From the NCBI GenBank assembly GCA_013365325.1, contig JABVXV010000521.1, positions 2,501-31,248 on the forward strand: DNA of 28,748 bases, written 5' to 3'. This DNA comes from Dipetalonema caudispina (taxonomy: Eukaryota; Nematoda; Chromadorea; Rhabditida; Onchocercidae). Made by a program: the position numbers and the translations under genes. The stretch's first letter is position 1. Every line of letters begins with the position of its first letter. Shown here piece by piece: positions 1-12,388 of the stretch. A model generated the notes under the pieces. It did no database searches, was not told where the DNA came from, and was given only the letters and a program-made list of their open reading frames with translations.

Positions 1-2416
1 TCAATTTACATGTAATCTAATTTAGCTCCACAAACGAGATTTAGAATAATTTCAAAGATATGGAATTCTTGTCGGAATATGATCATTTTGTTGTCACTAC
101 TGCTGTGTCACACAATAACCAAAATTTTATCATCCCTCATTTAGTGATCAATTATTTTAAAAATGAAACTGGTTTAACATGATAATTATGCATAAAGACT
201 GCAAAGTAAATGAATGGGAGACATTAGCGGATTGATTTGTCTGTTTAATTTCAAATTATAGTATTTTGAGTGATTAAGTGTTGCTTGGAATTCCGGTTCC
301 GTTTTTTGCCTGTTTTTTTTTTTTTTTTTCTTTTTTTTTGTATAGATATTATCCATTTCAAGATTTAGCAAATAATGTGTGCAATCCAAAGCCAAAAATC
401 TTGGTGCAAAGCATTAACTGGGCTAAAAATGGATAAAATAAAAGCGTTTGACAGCTAAAGGATCATTTAGCTAATTACCAACGACATCGTCATTTCCAAA
501 ATATTGTCATTTGATATTATCATTACCCTCATTATCATTTCTTTGTTCTTTCATTATCCTTGCACTACTTAATCTTTTATATAATAATATTGTTAGGATA
601 AATAATCCTAATTTAGTTTTTAGATGAAAAATCCAAATCAAAATTGTTGTATAAATGATATTTTGTATAACAGAAATAATGAACTTTTCTTGTGCGAATA
701 AATTTTTTGCCTAAATTTACGTCAATTAAAATGAAATTCATTCGTTTAATTCAAAAATCTACCAAAAAAAATTAATTTAAATAAGAATTTTATAGAAAAT
801 TTATTTCTTAAAGCATATAATTACAAAAACTTGCCAGAAGGATAATTTGAAATGTAAAAATTAGATTTTATGGGATATAAAAATAAGCAGAAAAAAACAA
901 CGAATCAAACTTTTCAGTAAAAAGTTTGATTCGTTGTTTGATTTCGTAAAGATTTAGACGATATAATTTTTTGTCTTTTTTAATGTGCTATTAAGTTTAA
1001 TTTTACTTTTATTTCTTCTTTTTTCTTTTTGTTCAGTAAATGTGAGCTGCAGAAAAAAAATTTGGTGAAAAGAAAGTAAAATTATTTCGACTCCCACCAA
1101 AATGACATATTCATTAAATCATTTCTTATTTTCTTGTTCCGATTTATTCATGAATCATTTTAAAACGATCAATAAAAAGAATGGTGATGCTTCCGGTAAA
1201 TTAGATTTCCCAAAAAGTTTATACAACCGGTAAATTTGAAGTATACTGAAAGAATTGTAAATATAAATGAAAAACGAATTAAAATTTTATGAATGGAAAA
1301 TATTGAAATCGGGTATTTTTTCAGCCGGAAACAATCTCTTAAGCAATATATATGTTCAAATTTTGCAAATATAATGGAATTATTTGATTTGTCATATTTA
1401 CAGAAAATAATTAATCAAATTTTTTTAGTAAAAAAATATGTCATAACGGAAATTATCGTCAACAAAGTGAAAATTGTTAGTTTAACTTTTGCCAGCTATG
1501 ACGTTTTGATTTAATCACCTGTATTTTAATTAAGATATAATCAAGCATAAATTAACAGTATTACTAGGATTTGATCATTTTAATTTTGTTTTATGAAAGA
1601 AAAAATGTTTGTTTTATTGTCTTGAGTAATAATAAGTTCATATTTTTCTTCACAATAATATGATCATTTTCGCACGTCAAAAAAAGATTAATACCATAAA
1701 TTTGAATAACTATTGAAATTTTAAAGATAAGTGAAATGGATTAAATATGATATCATAGAATTTGAATTAATTAATAATAATAACATGTTCAAATTTGCAA
1801 ATAGCAACATTGCTGTATTGTTGATCATATTTTTTCGACGTGACATGTACAAATTATTTATTCGCAATATTTTTATTTAATCTTTTACAAATTATTTTTA
1901 TCTAAAAAAGAAAACAAATGCAAAAAAAAAGGTAGAGAAGAAGAAACGAAATGCATTACATAAATATTTAATATTAAAAAAATATATATCTAAATATATT
2001 ATTGCACAATAATTTCATTAAACTTAATTAAATTATATCTAATGCGAATAAAAATAATTATCAGTTCTAATTTAGAAACACACAATTTTTCGATTTTTTC
2101 TTCTCACAGAAACGCATCGAAATGGCAATATTTATTAGAATTAGCTTTTTCTTTTTTTTTTTTTTGTTTTTGTTTTTTTTTTGATAAAGCATTTTGTAAA
2201 ATTACATTGCACACAGTTAAATACAAAAAACCTAAATTGGAAATAAAAAAGTGACATAAATAAGTATGAAATATTCAACGAAAGAATATTATGCTAAAAT
2301 ACTGGTTTCACATTTCGTTTTTTCCACAGTTTTTCTGATAAAAAAATAAAAAAAAAAACTTTGGCCAAAAAGTTGTCACGCGTTTCAATCCTCAAATGAT
2401 ATTTCATTCCAAATTT
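1..2416. other. Non-coding AT-rich region
   Basis: No coding region is supported here on either strand. Open frames are short, rich in Phe/Lys/Ile/Asn, lack splice-site context and are expected by chance at this composition. The visible structures are T-rich runs near 317-340 and 2152-2182 and the perfect hairpin listed separately. A TTTATT at 2131-2136 (AATAAA on the minus strand) could be a distant poly(A) signal for the minus-strand gene that ends at 2417. Confidence 0.6.
895..939. repeat. Perfect 20-bp inverted repeat with 5-nt loop
   Basis: The left arm, 895-914, is exactly complementary to the right arm, 920-939, around the loop CAGTA (915-919). The arm core reads CAACGAATCAAACTTTT. 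There is no bulge or mismatch, and pairing stops abruptly at both ends. No gene lies within about 1.4 kb. Nothing shows whether it is transcribed. Confidence 0.9.
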
Positions 2417-2986
2417 TTATCCAAAATATTGGGCAATTCCGCTTCTAATTTGCTGTTCACCTATAGGCGCTATTTCATATTGCTGTACACCATAAGCAAC
2501 CGGTCCACCAGGTTGTGGAAGTCGTCTTGCGTATGCAGGTGGTGCTGGTTGTGGTCGTACTGCTGCATATTGAGGTGGTGGTGGTGGTGGTGGTGGTGGA
2601 GGAGCTGCATATACCGGTAATGGTGCTGGTGGTACAGCATAACCAAAACTAGGTGGTGGAGTCCTGAAATAAATATTACTATTAAAAAAATGAATGAATA
2701 AAAGATTTTTATCAGAAAAAAAAAAAGTTTAGTTTTTTCCTTCGAATTAAATCGTTCATATTTCTATGTTTTATTTTTTCTTTTAACCTAAAGCAAACTT
2801 TTTTTTTTTTCTGAAATAAAAAACAACAAGCAAAAAGAAGTGAATGAAAGGAAAAAAAGTTTTCTTTTTTCTCTTTCAAATTTACCCGATTTTTTGTTTA
2901 CTACAAGCACCACCACCACCACCACAGCAACAGCCAAAGCATGCAAGCGATGATGTAATTGACATTGAGAATAATAATATAACTAC
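2417..2986 (-). CDS. Secreted Cys/Gly- and Pro-rich small protein (5' end missing)
   Basis: Two exons are clear: 2886-2986, then 2417-2663. They are joined across an intron with donor GGG|TAAAT (read as GG|GTAAAT) and acceptor TTTATTTCAG; the phase-2 junction restores a Gly codon. The first exon opens after TTTCAG with the hydrophobic run VVILLFSMSITSSLA, which looks like most of a signal peptide, followed by CFGCCC, five Gly and ACSK. The second exon encodes TPPPSFGYAV, a run of ten Pro, Gln/Ala/Arg/Pro-rich sequence and the C terminus GIAQYFG before TAA. The readable part is 115 residues. The start codon must lie in an upstream exon; one candidate is given separately. The Cys/Gly-then-Pro layout recalls the N-terminal parts of nematode ground-like and cuticle-associated secreted proteins, but no ground-like domain is visible. 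Function is not assigned. Confidence 0.75.
2573..2602 (-). repeat. Proline codon run (CCA)n inside the secreted protein gene
   Basis: Ten consecutive proline codons on the minus strand (CCT, eight CCA, CCT) appear as a (TGG)n microsatellite on the plus strand. As an in-frame trinucleotide array it can change length between alleles without breaking the frame. Confidence 0.9.
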
Positions 2987-3426
2987 CTGAAATTGAAGTA
3001 TAACAAACAAACAAACAAAAAAAGAAAAAAATTCTTAAAAGAATAATGAAGTAAAGGAAAATTAATAATTTCTCTTAGTGTAAGATATATCTATTCTCAA
3101 TGATAATTATCAATAATTATCCGGATATGAATTTCTACCAATTAACATTAGTTCTTAAATTTTGCTTCAGCATATTATCATTCATGGATAAAAAATTAAG
3201 TGACACTTCAAAATGATATTATCGAATGTTGAAATATGCAGAAATTATTATAAAAACCTGAAATTTAAACTAGAAAAAAGAAAACAAGAAAATATTTTAT
3301 AAGCAGTTTTTGTGAAATATTCTAATATGTTCATTATTTTCATGCATCCAATATATCCATTCATCCATTATCTCTTTTTTTTTTCCCAAAAAATTGATTT
3401 CTAAGTTATTTCATTGTTAATTATAC

Positions 3427-3438
3427 GTCAAATTTCAT
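3427..3438 (-). other. Candidate 12-nt first coding micro-exon (MKFD)
   Basis: On the minus strand ATGAAATTTGAC is followed directly by GTATAATT, a usable donor in phase 0, which is the phase needed by the exon starting at 2986. Joining them gives MKFD-VVILLFSMSITSSLA-CFG, a convincing signal peptide, across an intron of 440 nt. ACAATAG lies a few bases upstream of the ATG and could accept a spliced leader. Short motifs like this arise by chance; ATGCCA before GTAATA near 3728 on the same strand is a weaker alternative. Confidence 0.35.
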
Positions 3439-6400
3439 TTATTATTCTATTGTAGTACTCTACAAAATATATTAACAATAAATCATCAATTATTCCTAAC
3501 GGTAATTCATACTAAATTATATTAGTAGTGGATTGCAATATTATAAAATATGGAAATAAACATTCCAAAATTATCAGCACCAGTATGTTTCTTAAAATTA
3601 AAGAAAAAAAAAAGGAGAAATATTTGAAGAATAGTTTTTGCATCCTGAAAAATAAGCATTTATAACAATTGTACGGAATTAACTAACAAATAAAGTGTTG
3701 TAATTTCTGCGGTCTGTTATTACTGGCATGATTGAAAAGAGTTACAATATATTAGAATTTGATAAATTGGAAATTATTGTCGTCAAAATCGTTTATGATG
3801 AGGAAAATTCAGCTGAAAATAGTTATCATTGACAATGTGATATATTAAGAAATTTATAAATACTAAATAAAAACTAAAAGAAAAAAAAAGTAAATCAATG
3901 AAAAGATTATAATATTACAGCAATAGCATATGTACAGCTATAAAGAAATTACATACTTCAAATACTAAATATATTACTATTTTAAATTAATATAGCATTT
4001 CTCCTAGTATATATAATTCACATAAATTTGCTTAACTTTTGTGGCAGCAATTTCTTAATCTTTGAAAAACTGGTAAAAACTAAATTTCAATTACCTAATT
4101 CCCTAGAATCAATAAACGAAAAATTAATTAACAAAGTCGGAATTGATCCAATTATATTGTGAACATAATAATAGAGCCTTATGCGAAGAGTTTACTTAAT
4201 TACCCCTCTTCATACAAAATGATTTGTTAGTGGGAATTACTTGAAAGAGCAAAAAATAAAGCATTATTAAAATTAAAAGTTTTCAACAAGATTTTCAGCA
4301 ATTTTGATTTATACGAAACCTTTAGGTTTTTTTCTGCTTAACAACATTCTAATACTAATTTTTAAAATTTCAAGAAAATTTTGGTTCAGGTCATTAGGAG
4401 ATAAATGAATGAATAAGCGTGACTTTTTAAAATTTTTATTCTTAGTTAAATTTACTAAAATTCTAAATCTTTTTAAACTCCTAAGCTTACAAGCATCGCA
4501 TTTGCTTTTGGAAAACTAACAGCAAACCATTCTTAAATTCAAAATAAAAATAACAAGAATAAATATATAAAATGGCTTAAGACGACTTTCCCGATTCTTC
4601 ATGTCGATAAAATGATATCGAAGTATTACTTTTATCCTATCTTTATGCACCAAAATGCATCACTTTTAAGTGTAATAACCGACTTTCTGTTTTTCGAATT
4701 CTAGACAATTAATTACCTATTTAAATTAGAGATTTCTATTGTTATCCCAATGTGTAAAATTTAGTGCCGAATTCCATCGAAAATCTCGTCAATAGTGTGA
4801 TTTCGGTTCATTTCTTCAAATTTCATTTTTGATTATTTTCAAAAAAAAAAAAAAGGAAAGAAAAGAAAAGACGAAATAAAACTAGATTTGAAAGTGAAAA
4901 TTTTATAACAAATAAGTGAAAAATGGTAGCAGGAATATTAGTCTTTTTTAGATATCATGAACAAAGGTAAAATGATTGATAAAATCCCCCGAATAATAAC
5001 AAACTTTTCAATGAAGCAAAAATAAATCACGCTGCAGAGAATTTTAGGAATGAAAACAAAATTAAGTATGAATTAAGGAATTTCAAGAAAGATAATGACT
5101 ATGAGTTCAAGATGAAAACGAAGTGTGACATTTCCGTTCACAAATGCCCGCTGGGTTTATGGTATCAGTTTTCATATTTCTTTTTCAAGCTTTCAATTTT
5201 TTCTCTCTATCCCTAATGTTTTTCTAAAATTAATCGAGATTAAAGTTTTAAAATTTTTACCAAAGTTTTGATTTCCCAAAAAAATTTTCATATCAACTCG
5301 TAATTTATAGTTTTTTTTTTCACAATTGTTTCTTTTAAAAACACATAATTAATTAAAAGGTCATTTGAAGAATGTAGTAAAAAGATCAGAATAAGAAGAA
5401 AAAAAGTAAAGAACAGATTAGTTTGCATTGAAATTTTCTCTTTAAGTTACAAATATTGCATATATTCATATTATTTTGAGTCCTTTTTTTTTAATATGAA
5501 CTTGCAAAATACAATTTTTGATTCGAATCCAATATTTGAAATAGAAAAATTCATGAATTCACCGAGTAAAGTGTAATATATTACCTACAAAAACCCAAAG
5601 GAAAATTGATACTTGTAGTTTTTCTAGAATGAAATTATCGTGGAAAATTTGCTTCAGAAGAATCCCATCTGAAATCTATAGAATAGAATAGAATTATCAA
5701 ATGGTATCTTTTAACCTTTAATAAAAACCAAAAAATATGTTCATTATCCGGTGTCGAATCATCTGATAACAATATCATTCAAGAAACTACAATATTAATT
5801 TTAAAAAAAAAAAGACAGCAATTTTATTAAAAATAATTATGATCAAATAGGAAATACTTTTGACTATTCAAATTACGTACTGTTTTTCAAATTAAAGAAG
5901 TTTAATTTCAAATGAAATACGCTTACATTATTCGTACTTTCTCGTTTTTCTTTTTATTGAGTAAAATTGACACGACAGAATAAAATTACATAACGAAAGA
6001 AATTTTGCCTTTTGGACGAAGCTATTTGCTTGTGAGAGATCGATCATATCACTTTTAATCTTTTCATTTTCTTAGTACTTTGAAATGTTGAAAAATCTCC
6101 TATCAACAGATTTACAATATTGATTGATCATGTAAATTTAAAAAAAAAAAAAACAAAATGATAAATGATTTTGAAGATCCGTCCTTTATCCCTGCAATAG
6201 ATCCAAATATTTCCATACACTGACACTTTCCATTTAGGTCGATCATCTTATCGGAAAAAGGGAATTTAAATGATGACACATCAAAATGTTTATGTTTAAA
6301 ATGAAATTTTAATTTGGAATGTAATGGATTGCTGTCAAAAAAGTTGAAAGTTAAAATTTCTGGATTAAACCTCATGCACGTTGCTAAATTTTATTTTAGA

Positions 6401-8383
6401 AGTATTAACTTTAAAAATTTCTTTTTTGAAAGAGAACCATCGTTGATATAAGCTAATATTCGTCTACACAGGGATTAAAAGTAGTAAATTCGCAAGCCAA
6501 GCCAAACAGACTAAAGTAAATATAAATAGATTTTATATTTCAAAAATTTCTAGTTAAGTTTAATTATTCTAACATTTGAAAAATAAATCCAAAATTTTAG
6601 CAAATGAATCTTTAAGTTTGATTAAATTTTCCACAAATTCTATTATTTCTCGAATGATAGTTGATACCAACAAAGGAAATTAAATAAACTCCTTCGTCTT
6701 TTTTTGATAAGTTCCGCAATATATAAGTAACAGAAATTTTTTGAAAAGTATTACTGAAACTATTTTTGTAAATAAATAAAGAAAGTAAAAAAGTTATTTT
6801 TATATTTGAATTAATGCGAGATGATCGAAATGACCAAAATTTAGGAATGCAAAGACCAATAAATGTTAACAATTCTTAATTGTTATTTTGAATTTTAATT
6901 TTCCTGACTATTTTTGCAAAAGTAACTTCAAATCTATAAAATTACTCAATTAAACACATTCATTACTCAAACCACTGATGTATTTTCAGACGAATATTTA
7001 AAAAGTGTAGGAGTTTTTTCCCGGAAAGTTATGATACGAGGAACTTTTTCCTACAAATAGAGAAATTTTCCTCTTTAGTTTAATTTAAAAGTTATTCGCG
7101 ACAAGTTAAACTATAATTAAACTGATGAGTTAATAGGAGTAAGTTGTGTATTTTATCCGTCCAGAAAAATTATTCAAACATTAATTTACTGCTGCTTCGA
7201 TCCGGTTTATTTTTTTAACCTTCAATTTGTCAGTTTGTTATTTATCCATTCACTTTTAAACAGTAGGAAAAACTTTCAATTGGTAATTATCAATCATTAA
7301 CTGAAGAGAATTATTCGAAAAAATTTTTAATAATAATAAAAATGGATGAAAATTTTCTGTCTCTGTCCCATTCTACAAAATCGGCATATTTCTTTCCGAT
7401 TCTTTTTTATAGCAAAAATTAAAATTTGAGAACAAAGATGAATGGTTGTATTCAAGAATAGCAATATTGATCGATTTTAAATTAAACTTCATTACATAAA
7501 TATTGGAAAGATGGTCAAATATCAATTAGAAGGAAAAAAATTGGGAAAAGGTGGATAAACTGATCAAAAATAGAATATTGAGCCAAGATGAGCCATTATT
7601 TTTCAATAATTATTCAAATTATTCAATATGCAATTTTTGCAAAAAAAAAAAAAAATAATTTTTCTCAGTTTTTTAATAAATAATTTCAGCATTTTACAAG
7701 ATTGCAAAAATGATTATGAATTGCAAGGCAAGAATAAACAAATGTAAAATCAACCAAAAAAAACGGCGAAACTGTTTTTTTAAACGGAAATTATTAAAAT
7801 TTAAAGAAATTTGCTTCACAATTAGAAAGATTTTCAGTATCATTGACTATCGAAAAGCTGGGCTGAATTTTTATTAGTGAAAAAATTCTTTCAAATATTT
7901 TGCTTTTATCATTTAATGTGCTAACTTCGCTACTTTTTCAAATTGCCGACGCAATATCAATACATTCTGCAACACAATTCAGAATTATTTGAATTCCCTG
8001 AAACTTAGGATAAAATCAATCGAATGATTGTTGGAGTGAATTATTATATCGTCGAAAAGCTAAATATTAGCTGAGAAATTTTGAAAATTGTGGAAGCTCA
8101 AATAATTTAGACTTGGAAATCTGACTTCCGCAAAAGAGATTCAGGACTAAAATTTAAATTTACTTGTCGGAAATGATTAATTATACAAAACACAAACAAT
8201 TGGTTTCTACAACATTTGTAAACATTTGCTGGTGAAGCAATTTAGTCTAGTGATTGATACGTTCGTTATATTTTGTAAAACAGTCGAGTCACTTCTGAAC
8301 TCTTTACATATATGTTAATTGAATGGATTAATTTCAAGTTTATAAAATCAGTTAATATAATCAGTTTTCTGAATGAATGATTT

Positions 8384-9213
8384 TTCATAGCATAGATGAT
8401 TATATTTAGTTAAGACTGGAAGGAGATCTTATATATTTATATTAAAATTCAAAAAACGATATGGTAAAAAAATGATTGTAGTAATATTTCATTTATACTA
8501 ATTAAGGACGGTAATTTGCATAAATGATAGAAAAAGATCGTATGATACGCATACTTTTGTATGCGCAAAATTATATCCTGATTATTATAACAGTAACAAT
8601 TTCGAATTTACAATGAATCAACAAGCAATTAATTTAAATTCTTTACTTTTAACGACCATGGACATCTAAAAGAATAAATCTGTTCATTACTCCTACATAC
8701 AATTTCATAGCATAGCATTTTTTTTTAACTTCTTGATTGTAATGGTACATAAAGAAAGAATCCAATAATAATTACAATTAAATTATTTAGTACATATTTA
8801 TGTGAGTTACACGAAATTAACTCATAGAAAATGATTATAATAAGTAAAACTTATTCAATTAAATATTGGCTTAAAATGATATATTTACCATTTTCTACAT
8901 CCTATGATAACTGTATGTACAAATGATTGCTGTTATTTTTCATAGCGTATGAAAATTTTCAACATTTTAAAGTGATATGACATTTTTAGAAATTAAATTT
9001 TTAATAAGTATTTATTTCATCCTGAACTTTGGATTTTATTGATCTAACATTCTGTTACTATCATCACGGAATGAATGGCTTGAATAATGAACGGATAGGA
9101 TAGTTTCCACATAGATCCGAAAGGAAAGAACTTAAAATTTTTTGTGATTTTTGATTTTATTGTTGTGAACTTTTATCATATTTTAATGTTTGAACGTCAA
9201 TGCTTCATAGCAT
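8384..9213 (+). repeat. Cluster of TTCATAGCAT motifs
   Basis: The 10-mer TTCATAGCAT occurs exactly at 8384-8393, 8704-8713 and 9204-9213. A one-mismatch copy, TTCATAGCGT, lies at 8939-8948. Flanks differ, so this is not simply a long duplicated block. Confidence 0.6.
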
Positions 9214-10590
9214 TTTTGCATACAACAAAATTGTTAAAATGAGTTATCTCACTCTGTAAGATTATTACTTTTACACTTAAAAGTTGTGCGTCCAATAAAT
9301 TCTGCTAAAATTGAAAAAAATTCCATTAAAAATTTTCTTCACCTTCTGCATGATTAGAGAAATTAATTGGTGTTCAATTTCAGATTAATTCAAATCTTGC
9401 GGACATGATGAATAACATTTCTTTATTTTTGATGAATTTCTAAATTTTACTTATGATGCCTTTTTATTTCAATTCATTATCATTTTTTCCTTTGTTTTAA
9501 TCTCTCATCTAATTTGTTGGTTGATAATCACAAGTGAAATTCAGTTGGATAAATAAATTGCTAATTGTTGAATTGTTAGTAATTTGATAATATTTATGTT
9601 AATAATGTCATACAAAGTGATTCATCTTTTCTTCCAATATTTTTCATTCATTGTATACATTTATTTTAAACAAATTAAGTTACGAAGTACATCAAAATAT
9701 TTAACAAAATTATATACTTTATAATTTTATTAGTAGGAATTTTCAACAATTTCTTAGTTTTTATTTTTTTTTGTTTGGACTTACACAATAATTATAAGCA
9801 AATTTAAGTATGCAATGATTTTATCCATTTATTCATTGTATAGATAGATAGGTTTATTTACTTATTTGTTTACCTATATTTAAATTGATCATAATGTATA
9901 TTTATGATATTGAAAAAGACTCATCATTACATTTCAAGCATTTTTTTAAGATTTTCAAAATATTATTTTATGTTTTATCAAAGTAATGTATTACATACAA
10001 TTTGCCAAATTTCTCATTCTCTCTATGAAAGCTTTTTGGAAGATGAAATGAAACTACCACCAATATCATTGAAAAAAATCCAAATTATTAATAAAAAAGA
10101 GCTTAGTATCTTATAAAAGCTAGTTGATTATTTTGGTTAAAACTTTTAGATTTTCTAGCTGAATTTAATCATGATGATAAATTTTAAATGAATGATAAGA
10201 AACTTTAGCATCGAAAACTTTCACGCTTGAATTTCTCAATGTATGATCATATCCATAGAATGAATGTAGTTTTTTTAAACAAAGAAAAAAATTTGATTTG
10301 AAATTTAATTTTTGCAATCTTTTTAGATACAATATACTTTTCTTTGTTTTTTTACACATTTTATCGTCCAGTTGAATTTTTTAAAAAATCCTTTCATGTG
10401 TTTATTTGGACAAATTTCAGGTGTTTCGTCGTTAGTTTATCGTTGATACATCAATGCAGAAGAGAAAAAGGAAGTATTTGCAAGAATGATTACTGCAATT
10501 TTCATCATTTTTATTTAAATTATTTTAAAAATTGGAAAAAAAAAGAAGAAAACATTCCTAGCTTTGTTTGCAGGAAATTTTTTCATTCAT

Positions 10591-10641
10591 TTCTTGATAA
10601 ATTTAATTTTTGATAACATCTATTCTTGATAAATTTAATTT
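10591..10641 (+). repeat. Short direct repeat, 19 bp, 32-bp spacing
   Basis: TTCTTGATAAATTTAATTT is present at 10591-10609 and again at 10623-10641 without mismatch. It looks like a local slippage duplication. Confidence 0.8.
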
Positions 10642-10919
10642 GCCGTGTAATATGGATTTTAAGTGATAAAATATCGGAGAACAAAAATACTCATCAGTGC
10701 ATTTTGTTGACGTGTGGTTTTCTGCTTTGTCGCACAAAACATAATTCAAATTTGAATAATATAGGTTAACTTTACTCTATAAACATCAAAAAATAGAATG
10801 AGAAAATGAAATGCAAAGAATTACTTTATCATTTTTTCTATATTATAAAGATTTTAAATTATCGTACATGTACATTTCTGTAATGGGAATATGATCAATA
10901 CAGATACCATTAGATTTCA

Positions 10920-10940
10920 TTTTTTTTTTTTTTTTTTTTT
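10920..10940 (+). repeat. Poly(T) tract, 21 nt
   Basis: An uninterrupted T run. Comparable homopolymers recur through the window and show no sign of being gene tails. Confidence 0.9.
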
Positions 10941-11429
10941 AACCTAAAGTAATTAAAAAAGTAATATCTGCTACTGTTAAAAAAAAGAGATTAAATTGAA
11001 GCATTAAAATTTAATTTAATTCCTTATGAGTTAACGATGACGTATGCATTTGAAATGCTAATGTTTAACTTATGATGAAACAAACTGTATTAATTTGAAT
11101 AATTGTGTATGGTTTCCACTGGAATGTTTGCTTATTGTGCGCAAATGTTTTGCTATTGACATTATAAAAGTTTAAATTATCTAATTACTGTTTCTTTTTT
11201 TTGAATTTGAATTTGACGCTTTATTAAATTCTACAATCCTGAATAATGCTGATATATAAAATGATGATGGAATTATGAAACGTAATATAAACGAAGCATT
11301 AAAATTTGAACATCATACAGTAAAGTTTAAGTTTTAATTTTTCTTGATGAAATTCAACTAGAAAAAAATCCAGAAAATATTCACAGATATATTTGGACAA
11401 TTGTTGAAAAAAATCCTTCAATAGAAGGA

Positions 11430-11432
<3 letters not shown>

Positions 11433-11460
<28 letters not shown>
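11433..11460 (+). repeat. (TG)14 dinucleotide microsatellite
   Basis: An uninterrupted TG array in intergenic sequence. The open reading frame across it on the minus strand (His-Thr repeats) is a by-product of the repeat. Confidence 0.9.
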
Positions 11461-11463
<3 letters not shown>

Positions 11464-11985
11464 CCACAACAAACGAAGTATCAAATTAAATATACAATTT
11501 GAGAAAAACTATTGAATTTAATAACTTTATTAGGAAATTTGAAATTTGGAAAATAAGTGGCAGAAACAAATTAAAGTGAAGCAACGTTGAGAAGTTTAGC
11601 AAATTTTAATATTGGATAGCATATAATTCTAATTTCCACGATGTTTATCCAATTGAAGAAATTTCAAGAAAACAAAAGATGATAGTACGAAAGATATTCA
11701 TTTAACAATTCTACTAGTTCTTTCATTTTCTCACTTTTTTCCTTCTGTTTTTAACAAAAATTCAACAATTTCAAGGTATTAATGAAACGTATTTGTTGTA
11801 AATTGATGTCGAAACTTCAACCATTTTTGGAAGTAATTCCAATACTGAACGAAATTTTGGCCATGTAATCGGAACTATCAAATTTTTGCTTGCAAGATAC
11901 CATTTTAATGTAATAATTTCATCTTAAAAATATATGTTTTCCGTTGGCCAAGTTGTAATGTAAAATTTATAATGTTAGTACATAC

Positions 11986-12009
11986 AAAAAAAAAAAAAAA
12001 AAAAAAAAA
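11986..12009 (+). repeat. Poly(A) tract, 24 nt
   Basis: An uninterrupted A run between TACATAC and GGAAAATAG. No target-site duplication or retroposed gene body was recognised upstream. Confidence 0.9.
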
Positions 12010-12026
12010 GGAAAATAGCAAAAATT

Positions 12027-12388
12027 CAGAAGTAAATAATATGTCTACCATTTATAGCAATAATTTCTCCTAAAAAAGATTAATTGCAATTCGTTCAGAA
12101 ATTTTCAATATCACGAAGCATTTTGTTAATGAATACGTATCTTTTTGTTGAATTTAAATTATTTCATAAAGTGTAATACTAGGTAATTGTAATCTTGTTA
12201 GCATTTTTAATTTACATATTTTGTATGATATTCGACATTTCATACGAATTAACCGTCTTTATATTCGTTCTAATATTTTTCATATATTTCACAATAATCT
12301 ATTTAAGGTATAAACTACAGGCAACGTGATCGAAAAGCATTCTTCATTTCAACAAAGTAACAGAAGTAAATAATATATCTTTCATTTA
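12027..12388 (+). repeat. Dispersed pair of near-identical 28-mers
   Basis: CAGAAGTAAATAATAT plus the next 12 bases occurs at 12027-12054 and 12361-12388, with three substitutions. The flanks are not obviously related. Confidence 0.65.

Noticed and set aside
2396..2620. Plus-strand frame with a Trp run
   Set aside because: It is the antisense shadow of the minus-strand Pro-rich exon, which has splice sites, a signal-peptide-like start and better composition.
4976..5220. Open plus-strand frame of about 80 codons containing MKTKCDISVHKCPLGLWYQ
   Set aside because: The composition looks protein-like, but there is no start codon for most of it, no convincing acceptor/donor pair and no neighbouring exon. 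Frames of this length are expected by chance in this window.
5519..5530. GATTCGAATCC resembling a tRNA B box
   Set aside because: There are no complementary T-arm or acceptor-stem sequences and no A box at a suitable distance.
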